Of a stretch of DNA of 52,112 nt, positions 44,603 through 52,112 are shown one piece after another. Both the position numbers and the translations under genes were made by a program. This DNA comes from Betaproteobacteria bacterium (GTDB lineage Bacteria; Pseudomonadota; Gammaproteobacteria; Burkholderiales; Thiobacteraceae): contig JAHECG010000006.1 of assembly GCA_024641855.1 (NCBI GenBank), forward strand, positions 12,217-64,328, written 5' to 3'. The notes below the pieces were generated by a model. It saw only the letters and a list, made by a program, of their open reading frames with translations. It ran no database searches and was not told where the DNA came from. Every line of letters starts with the position of its first letter. Position 1 is the stretch's first letter.

Positions 44603-45720
44603 GTGCAGACATAGATAACGTACAACCGATGCAGTTTTATCGACCGGATTACCACATCAAAACGCCTGACATGCGTTCGCCGGAATACGTGCAAATGAGC
44701 ACCGCAGCGGCGATCACGTTGGGCTTGATCCCCGGCAAGATGCATCGGACAGCTTGTACGCATTGTTTGAATCTATTGGTGACGTATCCCGAGGGTTGTC
44801 GCGCCAATTGCGCTTATTGTGGCTTGGCACGGCATCGTGAAGAGGCGCGTGATTATGCTGACCGTAATTTCATTCGCGTCGATTGGCCGACCGTGCGTTT
44901 TTCGGATGTGATTGCGCGCGTCCAAGCAGGCGCTGATCGCGGACAATTTCAACGTATGTGCATTTCCATGATTACGCATCCCAACTCTGATGCGGATACG
45001 ATTATCTTGTTGCAGCAATGGATGGCAGCGCTGCCGCAAATTCCCGTGTCGATTTTGTCCAACCCCACCACCATGGAAAAAGCCGACCTAATCGAACTTA
45101 GACGTTTAGGCGCGGAAATATTTACGGTGGCTTTGGATGCGGCGACGCCGACTTTGTTCGAGCGTACACGCGGCAAGAGCGTCGATAGCCCGCATCGCTG
45201 GGAGAAATATTGGCAAGCGATTGAGTGGGCGTCGGAAGTATTCGGGCCAGAGCGTTTTGGCGTACATTTGATCGGTGGTTTGGGCGAGACGGAGCAAGAA
45301 ATTTTAAGCATCTGCCAACGCATCAAGACGATGGGCGGTCATAACCATATGTTTGCCTTCTACCCCGAGCAAGGTTCGCTGATGGAGGATTGGCCTGCGG
45401 TGCCGCATGATCAATGGCGACGCATTCAACTGGCGCGATTCATTATCGACTATGCGGGGGGCACCATTCAAAACATGATTTTTAATACTTTTGGTCAGGT
45501 TATTGATTTTGGTTTGCCGACGGCACGCTTAGCTGAAATCATTCATAGCGGAAAACCCTTTCAAACCTCCGGCTGTCCGGGTAGTGACGACACCGAAATA
45601 TCCGCCTGCAACCGTCCTTATGGTGATTCAAGCCCCTCCGATATTTTATCTTTTCCCTTTACTTTGAATGCGTTAGATGTTGAATTCGTGAAAAACCAAA
45701 TGATCAATAAGCCTTTATGA
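44599..45720 (+). CDS. lipS1: Radical SAM protein, probable LipS1-type lipoyl synthase component
   Basis: This 373-residue protein has a Cys-rich region CTHCLNLLVTYPEGCRANCAYC: the CxxxCxxC motif in CRANCAYC plus an upstream CxxC. The pattern resembles COG2516, one half of the two-component lipoyl synthase. It uses GTG 44599 with GAGGAGG 4 nt upstream, overlapping the lipT stop. It ends the five-gene lipoate operon. Confidence 0.77.
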   Translation: MSADIDNVQPMQFYRPDYHIKTPDMRSPEYVQMSTAAAITLGLIPGKMHRTACTHCLNLLVTYPEGCRANCAYCGLARHREEARDYADRNFIRVDWPTVRFSDVIARVQAGADRGQFQRMCISMITHPNSDADTIILLQQWMAALPQIPVSILSNPTTMEKADLIELRRLGAEIFTVALDAATPTLFERTRGKSVDSPHRWEKYWQAIEWASEVFGPERFGVHLIGGLGETEQEILSICQRIKTMGGHNHMFAFYPEQGSLMEDWPAVPHDQWRRIQLARFIIDYAGGTIQNMIFNTFGQVIDFGLPTARLAEIIHSGKPFQTSGCPGSDDTEISACNRPYGDSSPSDILSFPFTLNALDVEFVKNQMINKPL

Positions 45721-45748
45721 AAAGAACTAGTAGTGGCTGATTCGGAAT

Positions 45749-45776
45749 TGACGTTGCAAAAAAACAACATAACTAT
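45749..45776 (+). promoter_or_regulatory. Candidate promoter of the FadL-like gene
   Basis: TTGACG (45749-45754) and TAACTA (45771-45776) are 16 bp apart. The 217-bp gap also holds a hairpin AATCAAT/ATTGATT near 45856-45876 of unknown role. Confidence 0.35.
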
Positions 45777-45937
45777 AGATTTTTAGTCCTTATGTACTAA
45801 TAGTATTACCGGTTTTTTCAAGTGACCTGTATGATCTTCACAACAGAGAAACTACAATCAATCACAGAATTGATTAACTCTGGTTATTCAATCTAATTCT
45901 AAAATTTAAGACATTTCTTGAAAGAGGAGTATCACCG

Positions 45938-47254
45938 ATGCGTATCAATAAATTAACCAGCGCCCTGGTCATTGTTGGACTAACCACGATTTCTGGTGCG
46001 GCACTAGCGACCAATGGTTATTTTTCTAATGGTTACGGTAGTAAAGCGAAAAGTATGGGTGGTGCGTCCACGGCAGTGACCGGTGATACCTTCGGTGGTG
46101 CAAACAATCCCGCTACTATGGTCTGGGCCGGCGATCGTTTGGATGTTGGCGCAGAAATATTCAGCCCACCGCGCGAAGCTTCGCGCTCGGGCTCAACGGA
46201 TGGTTTAGATGGAAAATCAGAAAGCGGAAGCAATTATTTCCTCATTCCTGAGTTTGGTTACAACAAAATGTTGAGTAAGAGCCTGTCTGTCGGCGTTTCG
46301 GTTTATGGTAATGGTGGCATGAACACAGATTACTCATCTAACTCTATTACGGGTGGTGGCACAGCTGTTTGTAATAACTTCCAAACGGGCGGGGCGGGCG
46401 TAGCGGCTTCTAGTTACAATTTGCTTTGCGGCACAGGGCGACTCGGTGTCGACTTATCGCAATTAATCATTGCGCCGACGGTTGCGTACAAGGTCAATGA
46501 AAATCATTCGATTGGTATTTCCCCGCTGATTGGTTATCAACGTTTCAGAGCTTCTGGCCTACAAGGTTTTGCCAGTTTGTCTAATACGCCAAGCAGCGTA
46601 CAAAATCCTGGCTACGATGACTCCATCGGTTATGGCGTGCGTGTCGGTTATTACGGCAAGCTTTCGGATAGCGTATCGATTGGCGCCGCTTATGCAAGCA
46701 AGATGGATATGGGTAAGTTTGATAAATATAAAGGCTTATTTGCAGAGCAAGGCGGTTTTGATATCCCCGAGAACTACAACATTGGTATCGCATTTAAAGC
46801 AACGCCAGATTTGATGTTTGCACTGGATTATCAGCATATTTCATATAGCGGTGTCGCTTCAATCCATAATCCCAGCACGAATGCAGGTAAGTTAGGTACC
46901 AACAATGGACGTGGTTTTGGTTGGGATGATGTCGATGCGGTTAAGTTGGGCGTTGAATATAAAGCGACTCATGCTTTGACCTTGCGTGCAGGTTACGCGC
47001 ATAACAACAATCCGATTCAGGGGCGCGATGTTACGTTTAATATTTTGGCTCCAGCGGTGGGTACGGAGCATTACACGGTGGGTGGAACTTATGACCTTTC
47101 CAAGGAATCGAGTTTGACGGCATTTTTTGTGTACCAACCAGAAAATTCAGTCTCTGCGACTTCGTTATTTACCGCCTTGGGTGCCAATGGTGGTACGGAA
47201 ACCATCAAGATCAATCAAAAATCCCTGGGCGTTTCCTATAGCCTGAAGTTCTAA
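45938..47254 (+). CDS. OmpP1/FadL/TodX-family outer-membrane protein
   Basis: This 438-residue protein has a signal peptide ending near GAALA-TNGYFSNGYGSKAKSMGGAS, the hatch-domain start of the FadL family, including NPATMVWAG, followed by beta strands and a terminal Phe (SYSLKF). FadL proteins let hydrophobic compounds cross the outer membrane by diffusion. Next to sulfur genes, zero-valent sulfur or polysulfide uptake is an attractive guess but not shown. AGAGGAG precedes the ATG; a terminator follows. Confidence 0.88.
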   Translation: MRINKLTSALVIVGLTTISGAALATNGYFSNGYGSKAKSMGGASTAVTGDTFGGANNPATMVWAGDRLDVGAEIFSPPREASRSGSTDGLDGKSESGSNYFLIPEFGYNKMLSKSLSVGVSVYGNGGMNTDYSSNSITGGGTAVCNNFQTGGAGVAASSYNLLCGTGRLGVDLSQLIIAPTVAYKVNENHSIGISPLIGYQRFRASGLQGFASLSNTPSSVQNPGYDDSIGYGVRVGYYGKLSDSVSIGAAYASKMDMGKFDKYKGLFAEQGGFDIPENYNIGIAFKATPDLMFALDYQHISYSGVASIHNPSTNAGKLGTNNGRGFGWDDVDAVKLGVEYKATHALTLRAGYAHNNNPIQGRDVTFNILAPAVGTEHYTVGGTYDLSKESSLTAFFVYQPENSVSATSLFTALGANGGTETIKINQKSLGVSYSLKF

Positions 47255-47284
47255 GCAAGCTCTCGTTGTATTAATGCTGTAGCG

Positions 47285-47318
47285 AAGGGCTGGAACCAAT
47301 TTGGTTTCAGCCCTTTTT
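47285..47318 (+). terminator. Terminator after the FadL-like gene
   Basis: AAGGGCTGGAACC and GGTTTCAGCCCTT pair with one wobble and an AATTT loop, followed by TTTCT. Confidence 0.8.
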
Positions 47319-47353
47319 CTTTCCCTAAAATTTGGAAAACAATGGAGGAAGCA

Positions 47354-48277
47354 ATGAATTTATTAAAAAATCTAATTGCATTAAGTGCCGCATGCTTAAT
47401 AGCCCAAGGCGCAGCATTTGCCGATGACGTTTTGCTAAAGCCCTTTATTCTTGGTTCCAAAGGAACGGGCACGGTGGCCGAAAAAGCGGAAGCCACTAAG
47501 GCAGCGTTAACGGCAAATGGATTTACAGTCGTTGGGAGCTATTCGCCCTATGCCAATGCGACGGTGGTGGTCGTAACCAACGATGCGTTGAAGGCGAATG
47601 CAGCCAAATCCGAACGCGGAGGTTTTGGTGCGATGCAGCGAGTTTCCATCACAAAGATGGGTAACGAAGTGCAAGTGGCTTATACCAATCCAATTTACAT
47701 GGCAAATGCCTATCGTATGGCGGGTGATTTAAAAGGCGTAGCGGCTGCACTCGGCAAAGCGCTCGGCAATGTCGAGGCGTTTGGTGCTGAAGGATTAACC
47801 GCAGAAAAATTGCGTAAATATCACTACACCATTGGTATGGAGTATTTCGATGAGCCGAGTGTATTGGCAGATCATAAAACCCACGAAGAAGCGGTGAGTG
47901 CGCTGGAAGCGAATTTAGCGGCAGGGACGGCTGGGGTAAGTAAAGTTTATCGCATCGATATTCCCGGGAAACAAGAAACAGTGTTTGGCGTAGCAATGAA
48001 AGGCAAAACACCCGGCGATAAAAATATGGATGATAAATACATCATGAGCGAAATTGATTTTAAAAATATCCGCTCGACCGCACATTTGCCATATGAAATC
48101 CTAGTCTCTGGCAAGAAAACTTATGCGCTGTATGCGCGTTTTCGCATCGCAACGAGTTTCCCGGATCTTTCGATGATGGGCTCGAATAGCTTTATGAATA
48201 TCATGAGTTCTCCTGAAGCCATTCGTAAAGCTTTGGTGTTAGCGTCCGGCGGTAAATTAGACGAAGACGGTAATTAA
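47354..48277 (+). CDS. Exported DUF302-like protein, first of a related pair
   Basis: This 307-residue protein has a signal peptide (LLKNLIALSAACLIAQGAAFA) and then a segment reminiscent of the DUF302 fold (VAEKAEATKAALTANGFTVV), and a second half with HYTIGMEYFDEPSVLADHK, VFGVAMKG, LPYEILVSGKKTYALYARF. The family assignment is moderate. The protein is related to the gene that follows. GGAGG is 5 nt before the ATG at 47354; the frame opens at 47342. It is likely periplasmic. Confidence 0.72.
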   Translation: MNLLKNLIALSAACLIAQGAAFADDVLLKPFILGSKGTGTVAEKAEATKAALTANGFTVVGSYSPYANATVVVVTNDALKANAAKSERGGFGAMQRVSITKMGNEVQVAYTNPIYMANAYRMAGDLKGVAAALGKALGNVEAFGAEGLTAEKLRKYHYTIGMEYFDEPSVLADHKTHEEAVSALEANLAAGTAGVSKVYRIDIPGKQETVFGVAMKGKTPGDKNMDDKYIMSEIDFKNIRSTAHLPYEILVSGKKTYALYARFRIATSFPDLSMMGSNSFMNIMSSPEAIRKALVLASGGKLDEDGN

Positions 48278-48296
48278 AAAGCACTGTAGAAAATCG

Positions 48297-48330
48297 ACAG
48301 CCTATCCGTTATATGGATAGGCTGTTTTGC
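48297..48330 (+). terminator. Terminator between the paired exported proteins
   Basis: ACAGCCTATCC and GGATAGGCTGT make a perfect 11-bp stem with a 7-nt loop, followed by TTTGC and TTTT. It lies between two related genes and may limit expression of the second. Confidence 0.85.
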
Positions 48331-48369
48331 TTTTAGAGCCGCAGTTAGTGGTCTTCTGTGAGGCGAATC

Positions 48370-49266
48370 ATGATTTTCCGTTTGTTTTTGCTCATGTCTT
48401 TTGGATTGCTGCTTGCGCCACCTGCGCTGGCACTTAGCCCTTATGTGCGTGGCGACCAGCTTGCTTGCTTGGATCTCGCGACTTGTATTAGTGGCGTGGA
48501 GCAAAAACTTAAAAAAGCTGGATTTAAAATTCTTGGGGTGCATCACCCGCGCAACTTAGATCAATACGCCGTGGTCGTGGTGACCGATCAAGCTTGGTTG
48601 CAAACGATACGTGCGATGGGCGGGAGTGCCATCATCGGCGCCGGCATTCGAATTGGCGTTAAGACCGATGGCAGTGTTTCCTATATCGATGCCGAGTATT
48701 GGTACCGTGCATATTTTCAAAGAAAATTCGAACGGCAGCGCACCGCCGTGCAGGCCTTGCATCAGCGTTTAGCGAAGGCCTTGGGCGATCAGGGGCGCTT
48801 TGGTGGTGATGTACCGGCAGTGGATTTGGCCAACTATCGTTATATGATCGGCATGGAACGTTTCGATTCGGATAAAGCGCTGCTTTACAGCCATCCGAGT
48901 TTTAATATCGCATTGAAAACAGTGCGGGAAAATTTAGCACATGGGTTAAATCACACCAGCCAAGTGTATGAAGTGGTGGTGCCCGAGCGGAAAATTGCGG
49001 TGTTTGGCGTGGCGATGAATGGACCCACTTCAGGCGAGCATGTCTGGGTCAATCAAAATGGAGTCGATCATATTGCGGCGTTACCTTGGGAAGTCTTCAT
49101 CGTGCATGGTAAGGTCTACGCACTCTACGGCCGCTATCGAACTGCCTTAGCTTGGCCTAAACTGGGATTAGGGGACTTCATGCGGATTAGCGACCATCCC
49201 GACACGGTGCAGGCCATGTTGACAGCTGTGGCCGGTGGCCGAAATGAAAAATTTAACGATTTTTAG
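48370..49266 (+). CDS. Exported DUF302-like protein, second of a related pair
   Basis: This 298-residue protein has a signal peptide (FRLFLLMSFGLLLAPPALA) and shares with the preceding gene the pattern Y.Y.IGME.FD, VFGVAMNG and LPWEVFIVHGKVYALYGRYR, so the two are diverged paralogues. The early Cys pair CLDLATC is specific to this copy. GAGG lies 7 nt before ATG 48370. The function is unknown; the position after a FadL-type porin suggests a shared envelope role. Confidence 0.72.
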   Translation: MIFRLFLLMSFGLLLAPPALALSPYVRGDQLACLDLATCISGVEQKLKKAGFKILGVHHPRNLDQYAVVVVTDQAWLQTIRAMGGSAIIGAGIRIGVKTDGSVSYIDAEYWYRAYFQRKFERQRTAVQALHQRLAKALGDQGRFGGDVPAVDLANYRYMIGMERFDSDKALLYSHPSFNIALKTVRENLAHGLNHTSQVYEVVVPERKIAVFGVAMNGPTSGEHVWVNQNGVDHIAALPWEVFIVHGKVYALYGRYRTALAWPKLGLGDFMRISDHPDTVQAMLTAVAGGRNEKFNDF

Positions 49267-49328
49267 CCTAAATATTCATATTAAATAGCCGATAAAGCAA
49301 AAGATTGTCTATAAATGAATAGCTAACC

Positions 49329-50123
49329 ATGTCCAATCCACCTTCCAAATCTCCACTTGATGTGCAAGCCATGCTGCGCCAGTTGCGCGCGAATTACCTT
49401 GAGGAAATGGATGAGAAATTAGGCGCTGTTGAATCGGATTTACTGGCGCTGGAACGTACCGATCGGTTTGGTGAGGTGTTTGAACGGGCGTATCGCAAAG
49501 TACACTCGTTAAAAGGCAGTGCGGGCACGTATGGCCTGCCGATCATCAGCAAAATTTGCCATCAGTTGGAAGAGCATCTCAACTTATTTGGAAGTGAACC
49601 GGAACACTTTACCCCGGAATTGTTGGATCGTTGCCTAGCGCATATCGATCTGATGCGCAAAGCGCAGGATGAAGCCAAACAAGGCGCTGAACACTTCAAT
49701 GATATTGAAGAGGGGCTTTATGCGTTGCGCGGTTTGTTACTGGGAAACCGATTTAGCGCGCTGATCGTCGAAATGTCCAAAGTGAACATCAAATTATGTA
49801 CCGAAATCATGAAGGGCTATAACGCCCATGTGACGGTGATCGATAGTGGTTATCAAGCATTGGAGCTTCTGTTACATCAAAAATACCAATTGCTAATTAC
49901 CGGCATGGAAGTGAAATTATTGAATGGTTTGGCGTTAGTGGCGGCGGTCAGAATGAGCGCACGCAGCAATCAAGATATTCAGTCGATTCTCCTCACGTCC
50001 TCCAAACTACCTTCGCTGAAACGTAACGTCGATCCAAATTTTATCGTAGCGCGAGATAGTCATTTTTCGCAGAATTTAACGCGCGCCATTGAGTCTTGCA
50101 TTAATAGCTTGCAGGAGAAATAA
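49329..50123 (+). CDS. Hpt phosphotransfer protein with degenerate receiver domain
   Basis: This 264-residue protein has an N-terminal Hpt domain (about residues 10-110) with the phospho-accepting His in VHSLKGSAGTYG. The C-terminal part has the receiver fold, but the aspartate position reads LLITGMEVKLLNG and the acidic pocket is lost, so it cannot be phosphorylated in the usual way. It is probably a phosphorelay node or a signalling scaffold. Its partner kinase is not adjacent. Confidence 0.82.
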   Translation: MSNPPSKSPLDVQAMLRQLRANYLEEMDEKLGAVESDLLALERTDRFGEVFERAYRKVHSLKGSAGTYGLPIISKICHQLEEHLNLFGSEPEHFTPELLDRCLAHIDLMRKAQDEAKQGAEHFNDIEEGLYALRGLLLGNRFSALIVEMSKVNIKLCTEIMKGYNAHVTVIDSGYQALELLLHQKYQLLITGMEVKLLNGLALVAAVRMSARSNQDIQSILLTSSKLPSLKRNVDPNFIVARDSHFSQNLTRAIESCINSLQEK

Positions 50124-50130
50124 GCTGTTC

Positions 50131-51150
50131 CTATGCGCTTGGTGCGGATGGGCGTAAATGCCCAACAAACTGTTCTGTTGCGGCATGCCAAGAGAATCGT
50201 TCGGCGTGTTGGCGCGCTGCAGTGCGTGGGATATTCAACGCAGCCATGCAAGCCTCTCGTAAATCCGTATGCATCACACCGCCAGCTGAATCCGTTGGCA
50301 CATCACCCAATACATCAATCGGCCCGGTGACGGGGTAAGCCGCTACCGGCAAACCACACGCCATGGCTTCCAGGAGTACCAAACCAAACGTGTCGGTCTT
50401 GCTGGGAAAAACGAACACACTTGCAGAGGCATAGACTTCCGCCAATGCGGGTTGATCCAGCACGCCCAGGTAATTGACCTTCGGGTATTTTGTACGCAGT
50501 CCGACTAGGGCTGGGCCATCGCCGGCTACCCATTTTGAGCCGGGTAAGTCGAGCTCAAGAAATGCCTCGATATTTTTTTCCACAGCCACACGGCCGACAT
50601 ACAAAAAAATTGGCGGCGCAGAATCTAGGCACTTGCATGTCTGCATTTGAAAAACATCTAGATCTACCCCGCGCGACCAAAGCACGACATTGTCAAAGCC
50701 GTAGGCTTCGAGGTCATATTTCACCCGAGGCGTTGGTGCCATCACCGCGCGCGAGGGTGCATGAAACCAGCGCAGAAAGCGATAAGTCCACGCCAGGGGA
50801 ATGCCGAAACGCGCTTGCACGTATTCGGGAAATCGCGTGTGGTAAGCGCTAGTGAATGGCAAACGATGTTGTAGCGCAAAACGTCGCGCAGCCAAACCGA
50901 GCGGACCTTCAGTCGCGATGTGCAGCGCATCCGGTGCATAATCGAGAATGCGCTTAGCGACAGCCTTACCCGGTAGGAGAGACAGCCGGATATCTGGGTA
51001 GGTGGGGCAGGGTAGCGTGCGAAATTCCAATGGAGATAGAATATTCACAACGTGTCCCATGCGCTCCATCTCGCGTTTGGTGGTGGAAAGCGTTCGCACG
51101 ACGCCATTGACCTGCGGGCGCCAAGCATCCGTCACGATCATCACTTTCAT
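50131..51150 (-). CDS. GT4-type glycosyltransferase
   Basis: This 339-residue enzyme has the two-domain GT-B layout: MIVTDAWRPQVNGVVRTL at the N-terminus, and FPSKTDTFGLVLLEAMACGLPVAAYPVTGP with the nucleotide-binding acidic pair at the C-terminus. The donor and acceptor are not determined. It overlaps the upstream LpxH-like gene by 4 bp, suggesting coupled translation and a shared role in membrane lipid or envelope glycan synthesis. Confidence 0.9.
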   Translation of the reverse strand: MKVMIVTDAWRPQVNGVVRTLSTTKREMERMGHVVNILSPLEFRTLPCPTYPDIRLSLLPGKAVAKRILDYAPDALHIATEGPLGLAARRFALQHRLPFTSAYHTRFPEYVQARFGIPLAWTYRFLRWFHAPSRAVMAPTPRVKYDLEAYGFDNVVLWSRGVDLDVFQMQTCKCLDSAPPIFLYVGRVAVEKNIEAFLELDLPGSKWVAGDGPALVGLRTKYPKVNYLGVLDQPALAEVYASASVFVFPSKTDTFGLVLLEAMACGLPVAAYPVTGPIDVLGDVPTDSAGGVMHTDLREACMAALNIPRTAARQHAERFSWHAATEQFVGHLRPSAPSA

Positions 51151-52070
51151 ACGGGCTCCTTGGTAAGATTGGCCTTGGCGTCAGTACGCCGTTTCTGCGC
51201 TGGCGTATCCAGCAAATGCGTCCAGTAAATTATTTCCAATTGGCCGTCGACGGTTTCCGCGAGCGCCGACAGGCTCTCTACCCAGTCGCCGTCATTGCAG
51301 TAAATCAAGCCGTCCATGATACGGATCTCAGGCTTATGAATATGCCCGCAGACCACACCGTCGCATTGGCGGCGTTTGGCTTCTTCTGTCATCACTGTTT
51401 CGAAAGCGGTGATAAAGCTGACCGCATTTTTGACTTTGTGCTTGAGGTATTGTGACAGCGACCAGTAGGGGTAGCCGAAGTGTGCGCGTACCCAGTTGAA
51501 CCAGCGATTCATCACCAACGTCAGGGTGTAGAGGGAGTCGCCCAGATACGCCAGCCAGCGCGCATGCTGCATCACGCCATCGAAAAGATCGCCATGTGTC
51601 ACCAACAGCCGCTTACCGTCTGCGGTGACATGAATCACTTCGTCCGCCACCGTAATATCGCCGAAGGCCAAGCCGATAAATTGCCGCGCCATGGAATCGT
51701 GATTGCCCGGCACATACACCACCCGCGTACCCTTACGTGCCTTGCGTAATAATTTTTGCACCACATCGTTGTGCGACTGTGGCCAGTACCACCCTTTGCG
51801 CAATTGCCAACCATCCAGAATATCGCCCACCAGATACAGCGTATCCGACTCGTGATGCTTCAGAAAATCCAACAGATAATTAGCTTGGCAACCGGCCGTG
51901 CCCAGATGAATATCGGAAATCCAAATCGTGCGGTAATGATGTGGTTTATCGATTGAAGGCGGAATGTTTACGGCAGATGTGGGCACGCTGCAGCTTGTTG
52001 CTGTTGGTTTCGTGCGTGCATCCATAGAGGCATCGGGATTACGCAGTAGGCCGGTAAATTGATCTGACAT
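51147..52070 (-). CDS. LpxH-like UDP-2,3-diacylglucosamine diphosphatase-type metallophosphoesterase
   Basis: This protein of about 307 residues has a metallophosphoesterase core: SDIHLGT, LVGDILDGW, VPGNHDS, THGDLFDG and GHIHKPE, all metal-binding motifs. The family includes LpxH-type enzymes, but members paired with GT4 glycosyltransferases may act on other lipid or sugar phosphates. The frame is open to the window edge; ATG 52070 begins a reasonable N-terminus (MSDQFTGLLRNPDAS). The first 50 residues are poorly conserved. Confidence 0.87.
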   Translation of the reverse strand: MSDQFTGLLRNPDASMDARTKPTATSCSVPTSAVNIPPSIDKPHHYRTIWISDIHLGTAGCQANYLLDFLKHHESDTLYLVGDILDGWQLRKGWYWPQSHNDVVQKLLRKARKGTRVVYVPGNHDSMARQFIGLAFGDITVADEVIHVTADGKRLLVTHGDLFDGVMQHARWLAYLGDSLYTLTLVMNRWFNWVRAHFGYPYWSLSQYLKHKVKNAVSFITAFETVMTEEAKRRQCDGVVCGHIHKPEIRIMDGLIYCNDGDWVESLSALAETVDGQLEIIYWTHLLDTPAQKRRTDAKANLTKEPV

Positions 52071-52112
52071 GCGCGCATGAAGCCACAGCGATGTGACAAG
52101 CGTGTGACTCAA

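Overview
The window looks like a chromosomal segment of a chemolithotrophic proteobacterium, most likely a betaproteobacterium related to neutrophilic iron or sulfur oxidisers (Gallionellaceae/Nitrosomonadales-like). This placement is inferred from gene content: a decaheme/porin/tetraheme cytochrome cluster of the Mto type, a PEP-CTERM protein, and a bacterial sulfur-oxidation set with its own lipoate-assembly genes. No rRNA or other phylogenetic marker is present to confirm it.

Layout. 1-3.3 kb: YpfJ-type metallopeptidase, HD-GYP c-di-GMP phosphodiesterase, a small membrane methyltransferase behind a 27-bp palindrome, and an orphan ATP synthase epsilon-type subunit. 3.4-7.9 kb: a four-gene Mto-like operon (monoheme cytochrome, decaheme cytochrome, outer-membrane porin, NapC/NirT tetraheme cytochrome), which would carry electrons between the cell exterior and the quinone pool, with RNA hairpins at two gene junctions. 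7.9-9.4 kb: a PEP-CTERM protein and a two-TM ion channel. 9.5-16.2 kb: CusBA-type heavy-metal efflux genes downstream of two adjacent multicopper-oxidase-like genes whose copper motifs look complementary. 16.2-28.3 kb: mostly housekeeping and regulatory genes (trypsin-like protease with duplicated tail, PEBP protein, DUF2934 protein, DUF255 thioredoxin-like protein, prfC, lipoprotein, transaldolase, hybrid histidine kinase) and a divergent DmeF/DmeR Co/Ni efflux pair with a recognisable operator.

28.40-39.34 kb is a 10.9-kb integrative element inserted in the 3' end of tRNA-Thr(TGT). It is bounded by 57-bp direct repeats, and each end also carries a pair of GTCTACA motifs spaced 11 bp apart. 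It encodes a tyrosine integrase, an AlpA/Xis-like HTH protein, a P2 gpA-like HUH replication endonuclease with a perfect 20-bp palindrome inside its gene (a possible origin), a minus-strand group of five unrecognised small or membrane proteins, and, in the cargo position next to attR, a 1255-residue protein with a nuclease-like N-terminus and an NTPase-like segment lacking a Walker A motif. That protein is the best candidate in the window for an undescribed, possibly anti-phage, system.

39.5-49.3 kb: rhodanese, TusA and DsrE-type sulfur carriers, a terminator, then a GcvH-like lipoate-binding protein with a tightly packed lipoate-assembly operon (two radical SAM proteins, an LplA-type ligase, a FAD oxidoreductase). 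This matches the accessory genes known from the sHdr sulfur-oxidation pathway, but no hdr genes lie in the window. A FadL-type outer-membrane protein and two related exported proteins follow. The end of the window holds an Hpt/pseudo-receiver protein and an overlapping pair encoding an LpxH-like phosphoesterase and a glycosyltransferase. I see no CRISPR array, rRNA or insertion sequence.
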